NCBI GenBank assembly: GCA_050015055.1
Contig: JBEKCD010000012.1
Coordinates: 65,220 to 129,219 of the forward strand
Length of the DNA: 64,000 nt
Direction of reading: 5' to 3'
Source of the DNA: JBEKCD01 sp050015055
GTDB taxonomy: Archaea > Thermoproteota > Bathyarchaeia > Bathyarchaeales > Bathycorpusculaceae
The notes below the pieces were generated by a model, which was not told the origin of the DNA, ran no database searches, and saw only the letters and a program-made list of their open reading frames with translations. Positions 16,200-25,488 of this stretch are shown piece by piece. A program made the translations under genes and the position numbers. Every line of letters starts with the position of its first letter. Positions within the stretch are counted from its first letter, which is position 1.

Positions 16200-17462
16200 T
16201 CAGATTTTCTCGACCTTCCGGTTGAATTCTGTTTTCACTCGGCTTCTGACCTTCTCCGCAAACGTGGGAGCTGCTTCGAAAACCACACGTACAGAGCTTT
16301 CGTCGTAATCCGCTTTCTGAACGTCAGCGTTTTCGAAAAGCCACGCCATAAACCGCATCGTCTTGTCAGTCACTGGTATGGTGAACGTTGCCCTGACGTA
16401 GTTCTTCAGTATCTTCAATATCTCCTGTTTCAGCTGTTCAAGATTAGTTTTGTACAACGCGGATATCGGAACAAGGGTCGTTGCCTTTCCCTCCAGTTCT
16501 TTCATTTTCTGCTGAACTTCGGCTTCCGGCATCAGGTCAATCTTGTTCAACACCGTAATCATGGGTACGCCTGAGGCTCCTATGCGGTCTATCGTCTCCA
16601 AGCATGTCCCAAGTTTCTTTTCAATAGCAGTCATCGATTCACTCGCGTCCACCAACAAGAGTATCAAGTCAGAGTAGATTGTTTCTTCAAGCGTTGAGTG
16701 GAACGCCTCTATCAGAGTTAACGGCAGGCGATCTATGAAGCCAACTGTGTCGGTCAAGAGAAACTCTTTGTGGGAGAATGTTACAAGCCGCGTCGTCGTG
16801 GAAAGCGTCGTGAACAGAGCAGCGTCCACGGGAACCGTCTCTTCCGCAAGGGCGTTGAACAGCGAGCTTTTTCCGGCCTTCGTGTATCCTGCCATTGAAA
16901 TTGACGTAAACCCCAGTTCTTCTCTTCTTTGGCGGTGCAAGACCCTCTTTGCCCGGATTTTTTTAAGCTTTCTGCGTATAGCGTGAACTTCTCTCTTGAC
17001 ACTCTCATAGTAGACGTCGACTTCATAGGCTCCGAGCCCCATGAACCCTGGCTGTTCTGCCTTTTTGGCTAGGCGTACTCTCTCTTTGGCCTGAGTCAAA
17101 TCGTACCGAAGACTTGCGAGTTTGATCTGCATCTGCGCCTCAGCGGTGGTGGCTCTCTTGGTAAAGATTTCCAGTATCAGCTGAAAACGGTCAATGATTT
17201 CGACGCGTGTGGCCTTTGCTAAGTTGTAGGACTGAAGCGGCCGTAGCAGATTGTCGAAAATCACTTTCTCAGCGTCTTTTTGCTTCACAAGTTCAGCGAG
17301 TTCTTCCACTTTTCCAGAGCCTATCTGGTAGCGCGCGTCTGCCAGTCTGACCTGTTCCAGCCTGCCAACAATCGTGTAGCCTGCCGATTCAGCCAGACTC
17401 TCGAGTTCATCGAGACCGTTCGGTTCGTATTGCTGTCGACGTTGAACTATGATTGCCTTCGT
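16200..17462 (-). CDS. hflX: HflX-family GTPase, probable ACG start
   Basis: A ribosome-associated GTPase of about 420 residues. G motifs: GYTKAGKSSLFNAL (G1), TDTVGFIDRLP (G3) and TVLNKIDLM (G4); before them lies the HflX N-terminal domain and a helical hairpin rich in K/R. The first conventional start codon is a GTG at 17309, but the frame is open and clearly HflX-like for a further 51 codons, including AIIVQRR, ELESLAESAGYTIVGRLEQV and DARYQIGSGK. No ATG, GTG or TTG occurs there before an in-frame TGA. A perfect AAGGAGGA (17472-17479) stands 9 nt before an ACG at 17462, which I take as the start. It overlaps the end of the MBF1 gene by 16 bp. Confidence 0.85.
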   Translation of the reverse strand, partial: TKAIIVQRRQQYEPNGLDELESLAESAGYTIVGRLEQVRLADARYQIGSGKVEELAELVKQKDAEKVIFDNLLRPLQSYNLAKATRVEIIDRFQLILEIFTKRATTAEAQMQIKLASLRYDLTQAKERVRLAKKAEQPGFMGLGAYEVDVYYESVKREVHAIRRKLKKIRAKRVLHRQRREELGFTSISMAGYTKAGKSSLFNALAEETVPVDAALFTTLSTTTRLVTFSHKEFLLTDTVGFIDRLPLTLIEAFHSTLEETIYSDLILLLVDASESMTAIEKKLGTCLETIDRIGASGVPMITVLNKIDLMPEAEVQQKMKELEGKATTLVPISALYKTNLEQLKQEILKILKNYVRATFTIPVTDKTMRFMAWLFENADVQKADYDESSVRVVFEAAPTFAEKVRSRVKTEFNRKVEKI

Positions 17463-18001
17463 CCAGCAGTATCCTCCTTCTCACTGCCCTTCTTGTCCAT
17501 CTGAATCAGGTCTCCAAAGGTCAGGTCGCGACCTGAAGCTCTGGCCAGCTTGGCCTGCGGAACTTTTTCTTCTTTGGCTGGAACTATCAGCTTGATCTTC
17601 AAAGCATGTTCGAGCATCGTTGCAAGTCTGTTGTCAGGCGTCATCTTTCCAGTCTCAATTTTACGGAGAAGCGACACTTTCTCATTTATTCTCTTGCCCA
17701 ATTCCTCGTGAGATAGCCCAAGTTTCTCTCTGGCCTGCCTTATTTTTAGGTCGAAATTCTCCACGAGTTCCAAGCTTGTGTCCACCTTCGGAGCCTGCGG
17801 TTTCTTAGTCTGAATCATCAAAGGCCTTGGCGTCGTCCCAGGCCGTGGACTTGCGACTCTCTGTTTAGGTTCCTCGTAGTATATTTTTCCGAGTTTGGAG
17901 CATTCACCGCACACCGCCAACTTTGCCCCTTCAATGATAACTTTGAAGGGTTGTCCGTTGATTCTGCGACCACAGACTTCACATCGCAATTGCCCATCCA
18001 C
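17447..18001 (-). CDS. mbf1: Multiprotein bridging factor 1, archaeal type
   Basis: 184 residues. An N-terminal zinc ribbon (CEVCGRRI ... CGECSKLG) is joined by a Pro-rich linker to a Cro/C1-type helix-turn-helix: IRQAREKLGLSHEELGKRIN and VSLLRKIETGKMTPD. This is the aMBF1 layout; eukaryotic MBF1 bridges TBP and activators, and the archaeal protein associates with the ribosome. Its tail is lysine-rich. The start is a GTG at 18001; an ATG 4 bp further is out of frame. It diverges from the PUA gene with a 35-bp gap. Confidence 0.88.
   Translation of the reverse strand: MDGQLRCEVCGRRINGQPFKVIIEGAKLAVCGECSKLGKIYYEEPKQRVASPRPGTTPRPLMIQTKKPQAPKVDTSLELVENFDLKIRQAREKLGLSHEELGKRINEKVSLLRKIETGKMTPDNRLATMLEHALKIKLIVPAKEEKVPQAKLARASGRDLTFGDLIQMDKKGSEKEDTAGRRQS
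17472..17479 (-). promoter_or_regulatory. Strong Shine-Dalgarno that decides the HflX start
   Basis: AAGGAGGA on the minus strand lies inside the 3' end of the MBF1 gene, 9 nt before the ACG at 17462. It is one of the strongest ribosome-binding sequences I saw in the window and supports initiation at or just after the ACG rather than at the GTG 153 bp downstream. Confidence 0.6.
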
Positions 18002-18036
18002 CTGAACTGCTTTTATTATTCTAGTGGTGTTTATAG

Positions 18037-18543
18037 TTGTCGAAACATAATTTGACCTTTGCTGGTGACTGCTTGGAAGATGCCTTGAGAAGGATCAGAA
18101 GCGTTGCAGACTATCAGTTCGGTAAAGGAGTCGGCTCGGCACTTTTTCCCGAAAACGTGAAAGTCGTTTTCTCAAGGAACACAGGTCGAATCCGCTACGT
18201 TTACCTGGAGGGTAAACGACTTGGAACCATGCGCCCGACAGACGGCTTCTTCTCCTTGAGCATTGACGGAGCTAGGAGAGTTGTTCACGGCGGGCAACCT
18301 GCAAAATGTTTTGTCGCCGTCCGGAGCGATGTCGCAAAGTTCATAGCTGAAGGTGGCGACGTTTTTGCTGTACACGTCGTGAGAGCTGACGACGAGGTTC
18401 GCGCCAAAGACGAAATCATCGTGTTTGATGAAGAGAGCAATATCTTGGCAGTAGGGCGGGCTGTTCTTTCGGGTCAAGAAATGAAGGCCTTTAAGCGCGG
18501 CGTCGCCGTGAAAGTTAGACGCGGATGTCTTGAGAGAGGTTAA
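18037..18543 (+). CDS. PUA-domain RNA-binding protein
   Basis: 168 residues. The C-terminal half is a PUA domain: CFVAVRSDVAKFIAEGGDVF, a conserved AKDEIIVFDEESNILAVGRA and RGVAVKVRRG. The N-terminal part (DALRRIRSVADYQFGKGVG) resembles the pre-PUA region of stand-alone archaeal PUA proteins related to archaeosine transglycosylase subunits. Probably RNA-binding with a role in tRNA or rRNA modification; no catalytic domain is present. It starts at TTG and is followed 46 bp later by aNAC. Confidence 0.78.
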   Translation: MSKHNLTFAGDCLEDALRRIRSVADYQFGKGVGSALFPENVKVVFSRNTGRIRYVYLEGKRLGTMRPTDGFFSLSIDGARRVVHGGQPAKCFVAVRSDVAKFIAEGGDVFAVHVVRADDEVRAKDEIIVFDEESNILAVGRAVLSGQEMKAFKRGVAVKVRRGCLERG

Positions 18544-18589
18544 GTATATGAAGTTTGAATTGCAAATGTTACGCAGGTAGAGTGAGGCT

Positions 18590-18943
18590 ATGCACAAGCG
18601 TGTGAATCCTCGAGAAGCAAAACGCATGATGCAACGTATGGGCCTGAACATGGATGCGGTGACAGATGTTGAGCAAGTCATCATCAAAACGAGCAGCAGA
18701 GAGATCACCATAGAAGAGCCTGAAGTTGCAATGCTTGAAATGCAGGGACAGAAGATTTTTCAGGTGACGGGTGGAAAAATCACCGAGAAAGCGGCAGAAC
18801 GCAAACCGTCAGGCGTAGCTGAAGAAGATGTCAGGCTTGTAGCGGACCAAACAGGAAAAAGCTTAGAAGAAGCGAGAAAAGCTCTGGAAGAATGCCAAGG
18901 AGACCTGGCGAAAGCCATACTCCTACTGCAATCGAGCATCTAA
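18590..18943 (+). CDS. nac: Nascent polypeptide-associated complex protein (aNAC)
   Basis: 117 residues. The N-terminal NAC domain starts VNPREAKRMMQRMGLNMDAV and continues with IIKTSSREITIEEPEVAMLE and QKIFQVTGG; the C-terminus is a UBA domain (EDVRLVADQTGKSLEEARKA, DLAKAILLLQ). The archaeal NAC homodimer binds emerging chains at the ribosome exit. It completes a translation/transcription block with HflX, MBF1 and the PUA protein. Confidence 0.92.
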   Translation: MHKRVNPREAKRMMQRMGLNMDAVTDVEQVIIKTSSREITIEEPEVAMLEMQGQKIFQVTGGKITEKAAERKPSGVAEEDVRLVADQTGKSLEEARKALEECQGDLAKAILLLQSSI

Positions 18944-19006
18944 GAAATGAGGCGCACACGAGTAATCTGAACTGGTCGATGGCCGTTAGAATGACGTCAA
19001 AACCGC

Positions 19007-19144
19007 TTGCCGAAGAAAGCAAGATTGAGGAAACCATCAAAAAGCAAACTGAAAGAAGCATTCACGGTACCGGACTTCATTAAAACGCTAAACAGGCTTT
19101 ACCCTGAAGAATGGAACGACCAGCGAAAACGTTTGGACTCCTAG
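19007..19144 (+). CDS. Possible 45-residue basic protein
   Basis: An open frame from a TTG at 19007 to TAG at 19142-19144 encodes a Lys/Arg-rich N-terminus (PKKARLRKPSKSKLKEAF) and a helical end (PDFIKTLNRLYPEEWNDQRK). The composition looks coded rather than random, but there is no convincing Shine-Dalgarno and no other start. I do not recognise it. It could equally be the tail of a decayed gene. Confidence 0.3.
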   Translation: MPKKARLRKPSKSKLKEAFTVPDFIKTLNRLYPEEWNDQRKRLDS

Positions 19145-19436
19145 GAGAAAAAGATACATAGTTTCAACATGCCCTTCAAACAGGCCTGACGTGCACTCGC
19201 ATAAACCATATTCAACTCTCACACCTTTACCAGGTATCCTGAGGACAGATTCACGGACTATCGGACCACCACTGACGAAGAAAGAAAGGCTTTCAGGAGC
19301 CGATAATGATTGTTTTCAGAAAGAGAAAAGAAGCAAGGAGATCATAGCACATGCAGGATATCCGCATCAGAAGCCAACCCAGAATACCTATAAGCAGACT
19401 CGTCTTTGGGTAATCCAACCATATGAAGGGACCCTC

Positions 19437-20582
19437 GTGAAGTACAGGAAGTTTGGCAAGCTGGACTGGAAATCGTCGGCTCTGGGATTTGGTGCGATGA
19501 GGCTGCCCATTATCGATGGAGATGCCTCGAAAATCAACGAGCCTGAAGCTTTAAAGATGATCAGGTATGCTCTCGACCACGGCGTGAATTATCTGGACAC
19601 GGCGTATCCTTACCACAGGGGAAACAGTGAAAGAATCGTTGGAAAGGCGCTGCAAGACGGATACCGTGAGAAAACAAAATTGGCCACGAAGATGCCGTCT
19701 TGGCTTATCAAATCCAGAGAGGACATGGACAAATATTTGGATGAACAACTTTCGAGGCTCCAGTTGAACTACGTGGATTTCTACCTATTGCATGGACTTG
19801 GAAAAGAAGGCTGGCAGAAACTCAAAGACTTGGACGTGTTGAAGTGGGCTGAGAAGAAGATGGACCAAGGGAAGTTCAAGCACTTGGGTTTCAGTTTCCA
19901 TGATGAGTACAGCACTTTCAAGAAAATCGTAGACGGCTACGACGGTTGGACACTCTGCCAAATCCAGTACAACTACATGGACGACCAGTACCAAGCGGGC
20001 ACAAAAGGGCTGAATTATGCCGCCTCCAAAGGTTTGGCAGTTGTCGTGATGGAACCCATAGCCGGCGGAAGACTGGCCACTGTGCCTCCCAAAGAGATCC
20101 AAGAATCGTGGAACAAAGCCAGGATCAAAAGAACGCCGGCGGATTGGGCGCTTCAATGGGTCTGGAACCATCCTGAGGTCTCTGTTGTCCTCAGCGGAAT
20201 GAGCACCATTCAACAGGTGAAAGAAAACTTGGACAGCGCAAACAGATCAGGCGCCAACATACTCACTAACAAAGAGCTGAGCATCATCAGGCAAGTCAAG
20301 CGCAAGTACAAGAGACTGGGCTTCATCGGATGCACAGGCTGCAGATACTGCATGCCCTGCCCAGAAGGAGTGAACGTGCCCGAAATATTCTCACTTTACA
20401 ATGAATACTACGTCAGGAATAAGGACGACGAGATAAAACGCAAGTACTGGGAACACATCACGCCTGAAAGCCAAGCTAAGAGATGTGCGAGATGCGGCAA
20501 ATGCGAAGAACTTTGCCCTCAACACCTGCAGATTAGAGAGATTCTGAGCAGAGCTGCTTGGCTCTTTGAAGAAAAAACCTAA
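19437..20582 (+). CDS. Aldo/keto reductase with C-terminal [4Fe-4S] ferredoxin domain
   Basis: 381 residues from a GTG at 19437, which directly precedes the family start KYRKFGKLDWKSSALGFG and follows an AAGGG stretch. An open frame reaches back to 19191 but carries no conserved sequence. The AKR barrel shows the tetrad: Asp and Tyr in YLDTAYPYHRGNSE, Lys in KLATKMPSW, His in DFYLLHGLG. The tail holds CTGCRYCMPCPEGV and CARCGKCEELCPQ, two cluster sites. These ferredoxin-like AKRs are common in anaerobes; they probably couple NAD(P)H or ferredoxin to carbonyl/alcohol conversion. The true substrate is unknown. Confidence 0.85.
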   Translation: MKYRKFGKLDWKSSALGFGAMRLPIIDGDASKINEPEALKMIRYALDHGVNYLDTAYPYHRGNSERIVGKALQDGYREKTKLATKMPSWLIKSREDMDKYLDEQLSRLQLNYVDFYLLHGLGKEGWQKLKDLDVLKWAEKKMDQGKFKHLGFSFHDEYSTFKKIVDGYDGWTLCQIQYNYMDDQYQAGTKGLNYAASKGLAVVVMEPIAGGRLATVPPKEIQESWNKARIKRTPADWALQWVWNHPEVSVVLSGMSTIQQVKENLDSANRSGANILTNKELSIIRQVKRKYKRLGFIGCTGCRYCMPCPEGVNVPEIFSLYNEYYVRNKDDEIKRKYWEHITPESQAKRCARCGKCEELCPQHLQIREILSRAAWLFEEKT

Positions 20583-20899
20583 GAAAGGGCATATACACGA
20601 ATAAGGATGGTTGCCCAAAAAATCACCATTCTCAGCGCCCGCACATACTCTGACGACAGAAGATGATCGCCTAAACTGTGCGTTCGTTTGGAAGCCCTTG
20701 AGTGACAACGCCCATGACCCCGCGGCTTGTGTTCAGTTTATGTCATCAATTTTGGTCCAATCTTTTACAGGTGATTCACTTTTCAAGGAACTTGAGAAGA
20801 CAATCGCCGTTCTTTTTGCATAATTTGAGAACAAAGATTAAATACTCTCTTCCCTATGAGTTAGCTCTTAAACTTTGGATTTAATCGAGGTGATACAAT
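20583..20899. other. Intergenic stretch, probable promoter at its end
   Basis: 317 bp with no gene I can support. A 70-codon open frame at 20611-20823 lacks family features and a ribosome site. Near 20834-20844 the sequence AGATTAAATAC looks like a TATA element for the small gene at 20900, and GAGGTGAT at 20886-20893 is its Shine-Dalgarno. Confidence 0.4.
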
Positions 20900-21112
20900 T
20901 TGGTGAGCGAAGGAAGAGGACGCTTGTTCAGAAGGAAAGACGGGAAATATCTGCTTTACCTACCCGTGGACTTGGCTGAGGACAGTATGTTCCCGTTCAA
21001 AGAATACACTAGGACAAAGAGAGGAGCCGACTCGATTCCTGTTAGAATAAACTTCAAACACGGAGAGAACAAGCTGACAATAGAAAAGTGGAAGGAACCA
21101 ACTGTGCAATAG
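20900..21112 (+). CDS. Small conserved-looking protein, 70 residues
   Basis: Starts at TTG (20900) or the next codon GTG, 6 nt after GAGGTGAT. Basic, beta-strand-rich sequence: GRLFRRKDGKYLLYLPVDLA, DSMFPF, SIPVRINFKHGENKLTIEKW. The tail could be a strand that packs on a dimer, somewhat like small AbrB/SSo7-type beta folds, but I cannot assign a family. The strong ribosome site and regular composition argue for a real gene. Confidence 0.65.
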   Translation: MVSEGRGRLFRRKDGKYLLYLPVDLAEDSMFPFKEYTRTKRGADSIPVRINFKHGENKLTIEKWKEPTVQ

Positions 21113-21636
21113 AACAGTTGCACGCAAGGAGTTACGACAAGCCACACCTTAGAGCAGATTTTCCACTTGTAGGCATCACCTACACTTTTTAAGTACAGTT
21201 GTTCCCAACTTGTTTAAGCCTGCAAGTCACCGACCATAACAACTTGTACGCGCATTTTGTTTTGATATACTCACATGCTGACAAGAAAACATAAACGAGA
21301 ATGATAAGACGGACTACATCATGGACAAACGAGTATACTCGTCTCCGTGACCAATGCTTGGCCAAGCTTTGAGACTCTTTCCGCGTTTTTCTCTGCGCGA
21401 CAGGTATCCAACTAAGGCAACCTTCGAGCCCGCACTTATTCTGCATGTGGATGCCGATTGAGAACACAAAATAGCAGTATCTATCGATCAAAAATAGTCG
21501 AAGACAACGTTAGGAGCAATACATACTCGAAATTCATAATGGATAAATCATAAGGCCTAGTCAATTTTGACTGCCAACCAGGAGTCTGCTAGCAGAAACC
21601 TGAACATGCAAGTTTCCTATGGTAGAAAGGTAGAAC
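21113..21636. other. Intergenic stretch with nothing recognisable
   Basis: 524 bp between the small protein and the sensor kinase. It is A/T-richer than the genes around it. A 100-codon frame on the minus strand (21189-21491) has no family features and no ribosome site. A TTTTTAAGTA stretch near 21186 could be a promoter element. The kinase start at 21637 is preceded by GGTAGAAAGGTAG. Confidence 0.4.
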
Positions 21637-24600
21637 ATGGCATCTCGCCCCAAATCTGAAAACAAAATTGGTAAAGCAAACAGAAAATTGGATGCCATGT
21701 TGCTCGCCGTCATGGACGAAACGCTAGAGCAAGTTTTCAAAGGAGTAGGTGTTCAAGTTATCTATGCTTCTTTTGAGAAAAACTTTCAGCTGAAACGAGA
21801 AGATATACTAAAGGATCCTGACGTGTTTTCCGCTGGTTTAGAGAGGCTTTTAGGTTCAGCTGCGGTGGTCATCGAGAAATTGATCATAAGGAATCTCTGC
21901 CAAAGAATTGGACTTGTTCATGAAGAGAGGGAAGGCCTTCAATTTTCGGATAGAATAAACGAGTTAAGGTGGAGAATGAGTTTGACAGAAGAAAAAGCGA
22001 AAGACGATTCGAGAAAAAAAATAAGGACAAGGAAGTCTTCCCCCAACAATACCGTTGGCTTCAAAGTTGCTACAGAAGACGAAATCGAATCCGAGGAGAC
22101 AAAAAGCTATGCCGGCCTTTGCAAAAGCATACTCGACAGCATGCAAATTGGTTTGGATGTTTGGAGCCTAGAAAACCCGGATGACACGGGAACTCTTAGA
22201 CTGATTTTCAGTAATCCTGCAGCTGAACAGATCACAGGGCTGCCCAGAAAAGCCGTTCTAGGAAGAACTTTGACGGAAGTCTTCCCCACGCTGCTTGACA
22301 CTGAATTTCCAAGAATGTGTGCTGAAGTCGTTCGGTCCGGCAAGGCGAAAGACCTAGGAGAAATCCACTATGGCGACGAAGGCATACCCGGAAGCAGCTT
22401 TTCAGTCAAGGTCTTTCCTCTTCACAACAACTGCATTGGCGTGACCCTTGAGAAACCGACTCCGCGCCAGGAAACAGAGGAAACTCTTCAGGAAGGAGAA
22501 GAACGTTACTGCAATCTTGTCGAAACTGCGCCGGAAGCAATCTACACAATTTCAGCCCAGGGCGGAACCATCACTTCATTGAACCCCGCGTTCGAGACGA
22601 TAACAGGCTGGCAGCGTTCCCAATGGCTAGGCAAATCTTTCATGCCAATAATTCATCCCGATGATCTGCCCCTTGCAATAGAGACTTTTCAAAAGACATT
22701 GGCCGGAGAAGTTGTCCCGCCCTATGAGTTGCGTATCCGTTCAAAGTCTGGCGAATACCTTACTGGAGAATTCACAACCAAGCCTCAGAGTGAAAAAGGC
22801 AGAATCATAGGCGAATTGGGTATCGTCCGTGACGTAACTGAACGCAAGAAAACAGAAGAGCGAATGGAAAAGCTGAACAGGTGTTTTCTAAGTTTCAAAG
22901 CTGACCCTACTGAGAACATCAATCGGATCGTTGCTTTGTGTGGGGAGCTTTTAGGCGCAACCTGCGCTCTCTACAATAGGCTTGATCAAGGAATGCTGTG
23001 TTCCGTTGGAAGATGGAACACTCCTCCAGACTATAATCCTGTCGACAAGCCCGACGGACATATCTGCTACGACGTGATTCGGCAGGGCGCAGACGACATT
23101 ACGGTGATCAATAACTTGCAGGACACATCGTATGCCAAGACAGATCCAAACGTTTCACATTACAAACTGCAGACATATGTAGGGATGGCGGTAAAATTCG
23201 ATGAATCATACATCGGTTCCCTGTGCCTCGTCTACCAAGAGGATTTCAGCCCGAGCGAGGAGGACAAGAAGATTATCGGGCTACTGGCTTCAGCCATCGG
23301 AGTTGAAGAAAAACGTAACCAAGCACTGTCTCAAATGCGAGATAGTGAAGAAAGATTCCGCGTAATAAGTGCCTCTGCAATGGATGCGATAATCCTAGTG
23401 GACGCTAAAGGAAAAATCTCTTACTGGAATCCTGCAGCCCAAAGAATTTTTGGTTACACAAACGAGGAAACAAGCGGCAAAGACCTGTTCAGACTTATCG
23501 TTCCCAAACACTTTCACAAGGACATCCACAAAGCATTGGATAGGCTCCATAAGACGGGCCATTATTCCCTTGTCGGAAAGAAGATAGAATTCGCAGCAAA
23601 GAACAAAGACGGAAAAGAACTTGCCGTGGAACTTTCTCTCTCGGCCCTCCAAATGAAGGGCGAATGGCACGCAGTAGGCATGATCAGAGATGTCACAGAA
23701 CGCAAACGAATGGAACAGGCCTTGAAAGAAGACGAGGAGAAACAACGGGGCATCTCGAAGAAACTCGAAAGCCTGATGAAAAGCTCTGCGTTAATGTTGC
23801 GCACCATGGACATGCGCAAACGACTCAAGACAGTCGCCCTAGCAGTTCGCGAACAGGGCTGGAGAAGAGTAGTCATATCCCTGCGAGATGAAGACCTGAA
23901 CACCACCGACATCGTGACAGCAGGCTTAACGCCGAAAGAAGAACAGTACCTCAAGGGACACCAAGCACCCGGAGACCTCTGGCGGAAACGTTTAAGCTCA
24001 ATGTTTGAATGTTACCGACTGGGCGAATTCTATTATCTGCCCTGGAGCGACCCACTCGTCCGACAACAGTTCAAGTATGCACTGTCCAGCAAGGTTCCCA
24101 AGAAAGACACAGTTGATTGGAACCCAGACGACTTGTTGTACATCCCGTTGCGGTTGCCAAGCGGTCAAGTGGTGGGCATAATGAGCATGGACGACCCAGC
24201 CGATGGGCGACATCCGACTAAAGAGTCGCTTGCCCCACTTGAACTGTTTGCTCATCAAGCTGCTGTTGCAATAGAAAGCGCCAAGCTGATCCAACAGTTG
24301 AACGACGCCAAGAAACAACTTGAAGGATATGCAAACCATCTGGAGGAAAAGGTCAAAGAAAGAACTAGAAATCTGAAAGAAAGCGAAGAAAAACTCAGAA
24401 GCATATTTGCTGCTTCACCAGATGCTATCACCGCAACTGATCTGGAAGGAAAAATTATTGAATGCAACGAACAGGCAGTGAAAACTCACGGTTATTCAGC
24501 GAAAAAGGAATTGATCGGGAAGAGCGCCCTCATGCTAATTTCAAACAAAGATCATCAGAAAGCCATCGAAAACATGAAGAAAACGTTTGAACAAGGATGG

Positions 24601-25488
24601 ATAAAGAATGTTGAGTATACATTCGTAACCAAAGACGGTCGTGAATTCCCCGCTGAGCTCTCTGCCACAGTCATCAAAGACGCTTCTGGCAAATCGATTG
24701 GATTTGTGGAAATGACTAAAGACATAACTGCACGTAAACAAATGGAACAACAACTTTTCAAGTCTGAAAGACTTGCTGCGATAGGAGAACTAGCCGCAAT
24801 GATTGGTCATGACCTGCGCAATCCGTTGACCGGTATCACTGGTGCTGCTTACTATTTGAAGATGAAACTTGGCAAGAAAATGGGTGCCAAAGCAAGCGAG
24901 ATGTTGGAGATTATCGAGAAAGACATAGAATACTCGAACAAAATCATAAACGACCTACTGGAATACTCAAGGGAGATTAAGCTGGAACTGGTGGGAACCA
25001 CTCCAAAATCGCTAGTGTGGGAAGCCTTGTCACTTGTGACGGTTCCGGAGAACATTCGAGTGACAAACTTCAGCAGGACAAAGCCGCGGATGAAGGTCGA
25101 CATTGACAAAGTGAAAAGAACCTTTGCCAACATCATCAAGAACGCGTTTGACGCGATGCCCATAGGTGGCACACTTACGATAAAGAGCAGAAGAGTCAAC
25201 AACAACGTTCAGATTGCCTTTTCTGATACTGGAATCGGAATGTCAAAACAAGTGCTGGACAAGCTGTGGAGACCACTTTTCACGACTAAGGCTAAGGGAA
25301 TGGGCTTCGGTCTGCCAATCTGCAAGCGCGTCGTTGAAGCTCACGGCGGCAAGATCTCTGTCGAAAGCACTGTTGGGAAGGGTACAACCTTCATCATAAC
25401 CGTTCCTATCGAACCCAAAGTTGAGGGGGGTGAAGAAATTTGGATGAACATGCCAGAATCCTTGTCGTCGATGATGACGAAAGCATAA
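21637..25488 (+). CDS. Multidomain PAS/GAF sensor histidine kinase
   Basis: 1283 residues, no transmembrane helix, so a cytosolic sensor. Order seen: an N-terminal alpha-helical domain (about 15-95) shared with the small protein at 55245, PAS (about 165-272), PAS (290-405, ending GIVRDVTERKK), GAF (410-555), PAS (565-690, ending MIRDVTERKR), GAF-like (705-885), coiled coil (885-925), PAS (925-1045), HisKA with the phospho-acceptor His about 1058 in ELAAMIGHDLRNPLTG, and HATPase_c with NAFDAMPIGG, SDTGIGMS and GMGFGLPICKRVVEAHGG. The last 49 bp overlap the response regulator start, so the pair is translationally coupled. The signal is unknown; GAF and PAS domains could bind a redox cofactor or small molecule. 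Confidence 0.9.
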   Translation: MASRPKSENKIGKANRKLDAMLLAVMDETLEQVFKGVGVQVIYASFEKNFQLKREDILKDPDVFSAGLERLLGSAAVVIEKLIIRNLCQRIGLVHEEREGLQFSDRINELRWRMSLTEEKAKDDSRKKIRTRKSSPNNTVGFKVATEDEIESEETKSYAGLCKSILDSMQIGLDVWSLENPDDTGTLRLIFSNPAAEQITGLPRKAVLGRTLTEVFPTLLDTEFPRMCAEVVRSGKAKDLGEIHYGDEGIPGSSFSVKVFPLHNNCIGVTLEKPTPRQETEETLQEGEERYCNLVETAPEAIYTISAQGGTITSLNPAFETITGWQRSQWLGKSFMPIIHPDDLPLAIETFQKTLAGEVVPPYELRIRSKSGEYLTGEFTTKPQSEKGRIIGELGIVRDVTERKKTEERMEKLNRCFLSFKADPTENINRIVALCGELLGATCALYNRLDQGMLCSVGRWNTPPDYNPVDKPDGHICYDVIRQGADDITVINNLQDTSYAKTDPNVSHYKLQTYVGMAVKFDESYIGSLCLVYQEDFSPSEEDKKIIGLLASAIGVEEKRNQALSQMRDSEERFRVISASAMDAIILVDAKGKISYWNPAAQRIFGYTNEETSGKDLFRLIVPKHFHKDIHKALDRLHKTGHYSLVGKKIEFAAKNKDGKELAVELSLSALQMKGEWHAVGMIRDVTERKRMEQALKEDEEKQRGISKKLESLMKSSALMLRTMDMRKRLKTVALAVREQGWRRVVISLRDEDLNTTDIVTAGLTPKEEQYLKGHQAPGDLWRKRLSSMFECYRLGEFYYLPWSDPLVRQQFKYALSSKVPKKDTVDWNPDDLLYIPLRLPSGQVVGIMSMDDPADGRHPTKESLAPLELFAHQAAVAIESAKLIQQLNDAKKQLEGYANHLEEKVKERTRNLKESEEKLRSIFAASPDAITATDLEGKIIECNEQAVKTHGYSAKKELIGKSALMLISNKDHQKAIENMKKTFEQGWIKNVEYTFVTKDGREFPAELSATVIKDASGKSIGFVEMTKDITARKQMEQQLFKSERLAAIGELAAMIGHDLRNPLTGITGAAYYLKMKLGKKMGAKASEMLEIIEKDIEYSNKIINDLLEYSREIKLELVGTTPKSLVWEALSLVTVPENIRVTNFSRTKPRMKVDIDKVKRTFANIIKNAFDAMPIGGTLTIKSRRVNNNVQIAFSDTGIGMSKQVLDKLWRPLFTTKAKGMGFGLPICKRVVEAHGGKISVESTVGKGTTFIITVPIEPKVEGGEEIWMNMPESLSSMMTKA

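Noticed and set aside
18172..18711. 179-codon open frame on the minus strand
   Set aside because: Antisense to the PUA protein and the start of aNAC; no domain features.
19191..19436. 82-residue N-terminal extension of the aldo/keto reductase
   Set aside because: It carries no conserved or signal-like sequence, and the family begins exactly at the GTG at 19437.
21189..21491. 100-codon open frame on the minus strand in the gap before the sensor kinase
   Set aside because: No Shine-Dalgarno, no family resemblance, mixed composition; the single hydrophobic stretch is not enough to support a membrane protein.
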